Positions 6,812 to 11,211 of a stretch of 11,211 nt of DNA are shown in pieces (position 1 is the stretch's first letter; every line of letters begins with the position of its first letter). The position numbers were made by a program, and so were the translations under genes. The notes below the pieces were generated by a model that worked only from the letters and a program-made list of their open reading frames with translations, had not been told where the DNA came from and searched no databases. The stretch covers positions 3,485 to 14,695 of the forward strand of contig DCMG01000175.1 of assembly GCA_002321335.1 (NCBI GenBank). The letters run 5' to 3'. This DNA is from Bacteroidales bacterium UBA1628. Its GTDB lineage: Bacteria > Bacteroidota > Bacteroidia > Bacteroidales > UBA932.

Positions 6812-8707
6812 ATGAAACAGATTGTAAAACAATTTTTTGCGGCTGCTCTGATGGTTTTCGGAGCGGCGGCGAACCTGGCGGCGGGAGACAATATTCCCAG
6901 ACCTGAATATCCAAGGCCGCAGTTTGAGAGGACTGACTGGGTCAACCTGAACGGAAAGTGGTCGTTCGAGCTTGATCTGAACCACGTGGGGCTGGAGAAA
7001 GGCTACCCTGAAAGCAAAGGCTTTTCCGGCAGCATCCTGGTGCCGTTCTCTCCGGAAAGCGAAATGTCCGGAGTGGGCCACACCGATTTCATCACCGGCA
7101 TCTGGTACCACAGGACGATCGACGTGCCCGCATCATGGGAGGGGAAGAATATCCTTTTGAACTTCGGAGCCGTTTACTATCAGTCGGATGTGTTTGTTGA
7201 CGGAAAGTTTGTCGGCCGTCATTTCGGAGGCTCGTCCTCATTCTCGTTTGACATCACTAAGTTCGCCGCTCCAGGTACATCCCACGATCTGGTGGTTTAT
7301 GCTCAGAGCGACCTGCGCAGCATGATGCAACCGGCCGGAAAGCAATCCCTGATGTTGGGTTCGCACGATTGTGAATATATCCGCACGACCGGAATCTGGC
7401 AGACCGTCTGGATGGAACCGGTGGCAGGAAATGGCCTGAAGAGCGTTCAGGTCAACACCGACATCGACCAGAAGCAGCTGGTTCTGCATCCGGCATTCTA
7501 CAAAGAGGGCGCTGCCGGACTGAAAATCACTGTGACAGACCCGGACGCCCCGAAGAAGCCTGTCGCTCAGAAGACGGTTTCCGCCTCCAACAACAGTGTG
7601 GCGGTGATTCCGTTCAAGTCCTTGAAGACATGGAGTCCGGAGAGTCCGTTCCTTTATGACGTGAACTATCAGGTTCTGGACAAGGACGGCAAGGTCATCG
7701 ATGAGATCAGGTCCTATGTCGGCATGAGAAAGGTTCACATCGAGGGTAACAAGATATTCCTGAACAATGTTCCTTACTATCAGAGACTTGTGCTTGACCA
7801 GGGCTACTACCCTCAGAGCCAGTGGACCGCTCCGTCTGACGAGGCTTTGAAGCATGACATCGAACTTTCCAAGAACGCCGGATTCAATGGAGCCAGACTT
7901 CACCAGAAGGTTTTCGAGGAGCGTTTCCACTATTGGGCCGACAAACTCGGCTATCTGACGTGGGCCGAGTTCCCGAGCTGGGGCATCGAGCTGAACAGCG
8001 TAGAGGCGGCGCGCAACTTCCTGAGTGAGTGGTCCGAGTGTGTCGCCAGGGACAGGAACTATCCATCCATAATCACCTGGACTCCGATGAACGAAGAGTT
8101 CTGGCCGGACAACATCCAGTTCCCGCGTTTCAGCGAGGACATCTATGCCATCACCAAACAGCTGGACCCTACCCGCCCGATCAACATCTGCAGTGGCGGC
8201 ATCCAGGTCAAGACCGACATCTGGACCGAGCATCATTACGAGCAGGATCCGGATAAACTCAAGAACATCATCTGGAATGATGGAAAACTATTCACCAGAC
8301 CTGTTCAGACCCACAAAGGCCGGATCAACAACATCGGCTTCAACGACCCTGCCCGTTACGGCGGTGAGCCTTACACTTTCTATGAATATGACGGATCGAT
8401 TCCGTACATCCTCGATGAGTTCGGCGGCATCAAATGGGTCAAGGGTCAGGATGCCACAACCGTCAACTCCACTACCCAGTCATGGGGCTACGGCAAGAGC
8501 GTGGTCTCGATGGAGGATTTCTACAAGAGGCTTGAGGCTCAGGTCAAGGCCGTGGTTTCTATGTCAGACGTCATCTGTGGCTTCTGCTACACCCAGCTGA
8601 CCGATGTCGAGCAGGAGCAGAACGGTGTCTATAGCTACGACCGCTCCGAGAAGTTCGACATGGCCCGCATCAAAGCCATCTTCTCGATGACTCCAGGCAG
8701 CAAGTAA
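6812..8707 (+). CDS. Secreted glycoside hydrolase family 2 enzyme (beta-galactosidase/beta-glucuronidase type)
   Basis: The 631-residue protein has an N-terminal signal peptide (about residues 1-24, ending NLAA) with no lipobox, so it is likely periplasmic or released. Domain order fits GH2: a jelly-roll sugar-binding domain (about 35-205, with WVNLNGKWSFELD and GIWYHRTIDVP), an immunoglobulin-like sandwich (about 206-305) and a TIM barrel (about 310-625). The acid/base is Glu428 in TPMNEEF. The nucleophile is probably Glu536 in ILDEFGG. The stretch LDQGYYPQSQWTAPSDEAL (328-346) marks a short GH2 subgroup common in Bacteroidota. Length is that of the compact GH2 enzymes, not of LacZ. Substrate is not resolved; beta-galactoside, beta-glucuronide or another beta-linked sugar is possible. 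It may be co-transcribed with queH (77-base gap) or have its own promoter; TATATTTA at 6797-6804 is too near the ATG to be convincing. Confidence 0.9.
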   Translation: MKQIVKQFFAAALMVFGAAANLAAGDNIPRPEYPRPQFERTDWVNLNGKWSFELDLNHVGLEKGYPESKGFSGSILVPFSPESEMSGVGHTDFITGIWYHRTIDVPASWEGKNILLNFGAVYYQSDVFVDGKFVGRHFGGSSSFSFDITKFAAPGTSHDLVVYAQSDLRSMMQPAGKQSLMLGSHDCEYIRTTGIWQTVWMEPVAGNGLKSVQVNTDIDQKQLVLHPAFYKEGAAGLKITVTDPDAPKKPVAQKTVSASNNSVAVIPFKSLKTWSPESPFLYDVNYQVLDKDGKVIDEIRSYVGMRKVHIEGNKIFLNNVPYYQRLVLDQGYYPQSQWTAPSDEALKHDIELSKNAGFNGARLHQKVFEERFHYWADKLGYLTWAEFPSWGIELNSVEAARNFLSEWSECVARDRNYPSIITWTPMNEEFWPDNIQFPRFSEDIYAITKQLDPTRPINICSGGIQVKTDIWTEHHYEQDPDKLKNIIWNDGKLFTRPVQTHKGRINNIGFNDPARYGGEPYTFYEYDGSIPYILDEFGGIKWVKGQDATTVNSTTQSWGYGKSVVSMEDFYKRLEAQVKAVVSMSDVICGFCYTQLTDVEQEQNGVYSYDRSEKFDMARIKAIFSMTPGSK

Positions 8708-8737
8708 TCCCGCTGTTTTCGACCGGAAAAGTTTTTG

Positions 8738-8776
8738 AAAACTGGCGGCAACTTAAAAAAAAGTTGCCGCCGGTTT
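8738..8776. terminator. Two-way intrinsic terminator between GH2 and ispE
   Basis: Perfect 11-base arms GGCGGCAACTT (8744-8754) and AAGTTGCCGCC (8761-8771) enclose an A6 loop. Flanking AAC and GTT extend the stem with one mismatch. On the minus strand the hairpin runs into a T-rich stretch (GTTTTCAAAAACTTTT). Both flanking genes converge here, so it most likely ends both transcripts. Confidence 0.85.
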
Positions 8777-8777
8777 G

Positions 8778-9785
8778 CTATTTCTTGTACATGGCGAAGA
8801 GTGCGGAGCCGGAGCCGGACATGGAGGCGTAGACCGCTCCGGAATCGTAGAGGGACTGCTTGATGGCCGCCAGCTCAGGATGAGCCTTGAAGACAGTGAC
8901 TTCGAAATCATTGACCAGATAGTCTTTCCACTCGGCCACAGGCATCGCCAGCACTGTCCGCAAATCTGACATCTTAGTTGGTTTTATGTATGGATTATTG
9001 GCTGGAGAATTATGTCTGTCAGGCTGGTCACTGAGCTTGTCGAAGTGACATTCCCGCGGAACAATTCCTTTATAAGCCTCCGCTGTGGAGACCGCGACCC
9101 CCTCCGGAATCAGCACCTTGACCTCATATTCAGAAAGATCGATCCCGTAAGGCTCAAGGATTTCACCCCTTCCGGATCCGAGCATTGGTTTATTGAATAT
9201 GAAGAAAGCGCAGTCACTTCCGAGTCTGGCGGCATATTCGGAAAGCCTTTGTTCATCAAGTCCAAGTCCGCATAATTCGTTCAACGCCTTGAGGGTGAAC
9301 GCCGCATCCGCCGAACCACCGCCGAGCCCCGCCCCGACAGGAGCCCTCTTTTCCAGAAATATCTTGACGGGAGGCATATCATAATCTTGTGCAAGGATGC
9401 TGTACGCCTTTGCGCACAGATCCTTGAGCGGATCCCAGTCAACCCCTTCCTCTCGCGCGATTGTGATCATCAACTTCCCGTCCTCCGAGATTCTCTGCAC
9501 CAAACGTTCTCCGTTCTCCGTTTGGCCGCTGAACTTGGGATGCACTGAGTCAGCGGTGCATCTGGCTTGTCGAAGTGCCGAAGTGTCGAACCGTCCGTCC
9601 TGACTAGCATACTTGGCGGACAGCGCCGCCGATGTGCGGCTGTAGTCATCCCCCGTGACAATTTCAAGAGTGTCCCCGAAATCAAAGCACGGCACGAACA
9701 ATGTCTCGATGTCATGAAACCCATCGGTGCGTTTCCTCAGGACGCTAAGTCCCAGATTCAACTTGACATTAGTCTTGACAGTCAT
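8778..9785 (-). CDS. ispE: 4-diphosphocytidyl-2-C-methyl-D-erythritol kinase (IspE) with inserted repeats
   Basis: The ATG at 9783-9785 gives 335 residues; a longer frame to a TTG at 9839 adds an N-terminus the family lacks. IspE phosphorylates CDP-methylerythritol with ATP in the MEP isoprenoid pathway. GHMP-kinase signatures are present: KTNVKLNLGL with catalytic-type Lys8, the ATP loop PVGAGLGGGSADAA (149-162), GSDCAFF with the catalytic-type Asp191, and ASMSGSGSALF (320-330). Usual length is about 270-290, so about 50 residues are extra. They fall in two places: near residues 63-80 (DGRFDTSALRQARCTADS) and near 245-260 (ECHFDKLSDQPDRHNS). Both are encoded by palindromic elements, and both lie away from the conserved motifs. 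All catalytic motifs look intact, and MEP-pathway IspE is normally essential, so the protein is probably active. It converges with GH2 on a shared terminator. Confidence 0.95.
   Translation of the reverse strand: MTVKTNVKLNLGLSVLRKRTDGFHDIETLFVPCFDFGDTLEIVTGDDYSRTSAALSAKYASQDGRFDTSALRQARCTADSVHPKFSGQTENGERLVQRISEDGKLMITIAREEGVDWDPLKDLCAKAYSILAQDYDMPPVKIFLEKRAPVGAGLGGGSADAAFTLKALNELCGLGLDEQRLSEYAARLGSDCAFFIFNKPMLGSGRGEILEPYGIDLSEYEVKVLIPEGVAVSTAEAYKGIVPRECHFDKLSDQPDRHNSPANNPYIKPTKMSDLRTVLAMPVAEWKDYLVNDFEVTVFKAHPELAAIKQSLYDSGAVYASMSGSGSALFAMYKK
9027..9049. repeat. Intact palindromic element in ispE
   Basis: Perfect six-base arms GTCACT (9027-9032) and AGTGAC (9044-9049) enclose loop GAGCTTGTCGA (9033-9043). 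In the IspE frame it reads HFDKLS, the same peptide frame as one helicase copy. It is the cleanest copy in the window after 3554-3578. Confidence 0.85.
9542..9598. repeat. Nested composite palindromic element in ispE
   Basis: Outer arms CACT (9543-9546) and AGTG (9582-9585) enclose a degenerate inner copy (GGTGCA at 9556-9560 region, GGCTTGTCGAAGTGCC to 9579). A right half-element TGTCGAACCGTCC (9586-9597 region) follows. The order of parts matches the nested element at 3645-3692 in the helicase. It is read here one base out of register relative to the helicase, as FDTSALRQAR. Confidence 0.7.
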
Positions 9786-9888
9786 AATGTTGATGATTTT
9801 GATTGAGCACACTGAAGATGTCCCGGTCGGACATGCCAAAATTTAAACTCTGAATATTCATAGCAGCAATTGTTATCAATTTCACCTG

Positions 9889-9896
9889 TAAAGATA
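9889..9896 (-). promoter_or_regulatory. Candidate -7 element of ispE
   Basis: On the minus strand this reads TATCTTTA, one base from TAnnTTTG, followed by CAGG. It lies about 104 bases upstream of the ispE ATG. The -33 region is T-rich (GTTTTAC) but lacks a clear TTTG at standard spacing. Confidence 0.35.
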
Positions 9897-9996
9897 CCGA
9901 ATATTTCCGTAAAACATAACTGCCTATCAGTTAATATATTCGTGAATCCTGCCAATTATTTTCAGAGGGCAGTATTCCGTAACTTATTGCTGTTCA

Positions 9997-10200
9997 GTGA
10001 ATGACTCTCAGCGCTTTCCGTCTCCCAAGAGTGCAGCCGAGCGCTACGGGCGGCACAAAACCGAGATACGTGTAATTGATTGCAAGCCTAAAGTGCATAG
10101 TGCCGTTATGTTCTGCATATGCCTGTGCTTTGCGGCTATTCGGTTTTTGGTGTGCGGGCGGACTGCCGCAATAGGCCCAAAGTGGTTTTTATGGGGGTAA
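9997..10200 (+). CDS. Doubtful small ORF upstream of the Rpn gene
   Basis: An ATG-initiated frame of 67 codons ends at TAA 10198-10200. The N-terminal half is basic (SAAERYGRHKTEIR) and the middle is Cys-rich and hydrophobic (FCICLCFAAIRFLVCG), possibly one short membrane segment. I recognise no domain. It overlaps strong RNA-type secondary structure (10128-10182), so the sequence may be kept for its RNA rather than its peptide. It lies in the 518-base gap between ispE and the Rpn gene, on the Rpn strand. Real coding status is uncertain. Confidence 0.25.
   Translation: MNDSQRFPSPKSAAERYGRHKTEIRVIDCKPKVHSAVMFCICLCFAAIRFLVCGRTAAIGPKWFLWG
10128..10190 (+). other. Stem-loop with T-tract in the leader of the Rpn gene
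   Basis: CTTTGCGGCTATT (10128-10140) pairs with AATAGGCCCAAAG (10170-10182) at 11 of 13 positions. A smaller hairpin, TGCGG (10153-10157) with CCGCA (10166-10170), sits inside. TGG and TTTTT (10186-10190) follow, as in an intrinsic terminator. TTCGGTT (10139-10145) can instead pair perfectly with AACCGAA (10202-10208), which would break the main stem. A terminator or an attenuator-like leader is possible. Confidence 0.4.
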
Positions 10201-10227
10201 CAACCGAAATATTTCTGTTTCTTTTGA

Positions 10228-10260
10228 TTTGTATATGTTTCTTTTCGTTATTTACGTTTT
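10228..10260 (+). promoter_or_regulatory. Candidate promoter of the Rpn gene
   Basis: TTTG (10228-10231) is followed after 21 bases by TACGTTTT (10253-10260), one base from TAnnTTTG. A start near 10267 would give a leader of about 37 bases before the ATG at 10304. The whole stretch 10201-10303 is AT-rich and has no gene. Confidence 0.35.
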
Positions 10261-10303
10261 CTGTGCATATTATTGCGGTTCAATATTAATTTAAGATTGA
10301 ACC

Positions 10304-11211
10304 ATGTATTTCAAAGAAAAGAGACAAGAGCTCGCTCCGTTCGTGAATCTGCGGAGCGATGTCGGCTTCAAGGCCGTGTTCGCGGACAGGAACAACAAGG
10401 ACATCCTCATCGGGGTGCTGAACCAGGTCCTCCCTCCCGAGGCGAGGATCGAGGACATCAAGGAGTATTCCGACCGCGAGCAGCAACAGGATGTGATCTA
10501 CGGGAAGAAGACGGTGCTGGACCTGGTATGTGTGGACAAGGACGACAGAACGTTCATCGTGGAGATGCAGGCCGCGGAAGAGGACAGCTTCTTCGAGCGG
10601 TGTGTCTATTATGCGTCGGGGCTGTACCATCTGGAACTGTCGGAGGGGGAACTGTACGGGAAGCTCCACCCTGTCTATGTGGTGTCGTTCCTGAACTACC
10701 GCCTGAGGCACGATGACGAGTCGCAGTGGGACACCGACCACTTCATCTCCTACTGGATGTTCACCGAAAAACGCACCGGAATGGTTGCGGATCAGACAAT
10801 TAGTGTTATCTTTGTGGAGCAGGCGCTGTTCACCAAGACGCTGGAGGAGTGTGTCACGGAGTCCGACAGACTGTTCTACATATTCAGGAACGGCGGCGAC
10901 TTCCAAAGGATACCCGAGAGGATCGAGAAATCAGGCGGAATCTCCAGACGACTGGCCCAAGCGTGCGAGGTGGCGGCGTTCGACAAAATGAAGAAACTTA
11001 AATACGAGATCGACAAGATGAACGAGAGGGACATTCTGGCGCAGAGGGAATTCGCCGAGCGCAAGGGCTTCGAGGCGGGATACGCCGACGGAGAGGCAAA
11101 GGGACTGGCTGACGGAACTGCCAAAGGTATGGCCGAAGGTATGGCCAAAGGTAAGGCCGAGGTGGCCAAGGCTATGCTTCTTGGTGGTATGCCGGTAGAT
11201 CAGATTATGCT
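10304..11211 (+). CDS. Rpn family recombination-promoting nuclease / putative transposase, 3' truncated by window
   Basis: The frame opens with ATG at 10304 and runs 302 codons to the window edge without a stop. It belongs to the PD-(D/E)XK family transposases (PDDEXK_2/Rpn). RpnA-type enzymes cut DNA and promote RecA-independent recombination (family knowledge). NLRSDVGFKAVFADRNNKD (15-33) is the family's opening block. VLDLVC supplies catalytic-type Asp73, and FIVEMQA supplies Glu87 and Gln89 of the E-x-Q motif. VYYASGLY and HPVYVVSFLNY follow. From about residue 240 comes the charged tail typical of the family, with Gly-Ala-rich repeats (EAGYADGEAKGLADG and onward). The catalytic core looks intact. 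It lies after a structured 518-base gap. No terminal inverted repeats or target-site duplications are visible. Confidence 0.92.
   Translation, partial: MYFKEKRQELAPFVNLRSDVGFKAVFADRNNKDILIGVLNQVLPPEARIEDIKEYSDREQQQDVIYGKKTVLDLVCVDKDDRTFIVEMQAAEEDSFFERCVYYASGLYHLELSEGELYGKLHPVYVVSFLNYRLRHDDESQWDTDHFISYWMFTEKRTGMVADQTISVIFVEQALFTKTLEECVTESDRLFYIFRNGGDFQRIPERIEKSGGISRRLAQACEVAAFDKMKKLKYEIDKMNERDILAQREFAERKGFEAGYADGEAKGLADGTAKGMAEGMAKGKAEVAKAMLLGGMPVDQIM
11123..11158 (+). repeat. 12-base tandem repeat in the Rpn C-terminal tail
   Basis: Three consecutive units AAAGGTATGGCC, GAAGGTATGGCC and AAAGGTAAGGCC encode KGMA, EGMA and KGKA. The sequence just upstream is a more diverged version of the same pattern. 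Gain or loss of units would keep the frame and change tail length. Confidence 0.8.

Noticed and set aside
7238..8236. Long antisense frame opposite the GH2 gene, read as a possible gene
   Set aside because: It is a shadow of high-GC coding sequence. GH2 has intact motifs throughout and the antisense protein has no recognisable features.
10273..10716. Alternative frame of 147 codons at the start of the Rpn gene
   Set aside because: It is out of frame with the Rpn protein, which carries the PD-(D/E)XK motifs and starts at ATG 10304.
1..11211. tRNA, rRNA, complete insertion sequence or attachment site
   Set aside because: No cloverleaf, rRNA signature, terminal inverted repeat pair or direct-repeat boundary could be supported by reading.

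Overview
The window most likely comes from a gut-type member of the Bacteroidales (phylum Bacteroidota). The evidence is AT-rich gene starts without a clear Shine-Dalgarno sequence, several TTTG / TAnnTTTG-type promoter elements, and a gene set typical of that group: a lipoprotein-anchored GH109 enzyme, a secreted GH2 enzyme, a PIF1-type helicase with a C-terminal HRDC domain, QueH, and an Rpn-family nuclease. Genus cannot be fixed from the sequence alone.

Layout, left to right. (1) 1-732, plus strand: the C-terminal end of HsdR, the motor/nuclease subunit of a type I restriction system that lies off the left edge. (2) 875-2263, plus: a GH109 alpha-N-acetylgalactosaminidase-like lipoprotein. 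(3) 2304-3089, minus: a class I SAM-dependent methyltransferase, converging on GH109. (4) 3263-5668, minus: the PIF1/RecD-like helicase with HRDC domain, with a good promoter at 5770-5800. (5) 5994-6734, plus: queH (queuosine synthesis), divergent from the helicase. (6) 6812-8707, plus: a secreted GH2 glycosidase. (7) A strong two-way hairpin terminator at about 8738-8776, between GH2 and the converging ispE gene (8778-9785, minus; isoprenoid MEP pathway). (8) 9786-10303: a 518-base gap with secondary structure and a doubtful 67-codon ORF. (9) 10304 to the right edge, plus: an Rpn-family PD-(D/E)XK recombination-promoting nuclease / putative transposase, cut by the window end.

The genes do not form one pathway. 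Housekeeping genes (ispE, queH, helicase, methyltransferase) are interleaved with sugar-scavenging enzymes (GH109, GH2) and genome-conflict genes (HsdR, Rpn).

The most striking signal is a family of about a dozen short palindromic elements. Each has variable stem arms around a conserved loop GAGCTTGTCGA. All copies lie inside the coding sequences of just three genes: helicase, queH and ispE. They keep the frame open, fall in linkers or surface-loop regions, and are read in at least four different frames and both orientations. The stem arms differ between copies but remain complementary, and one nested composite form occurs in both the helicase and ispE. This resembles, by analogy, the protein-invading Rickettsia palindromic elements, and it explains why the IspE and QueH here are longer than usual.
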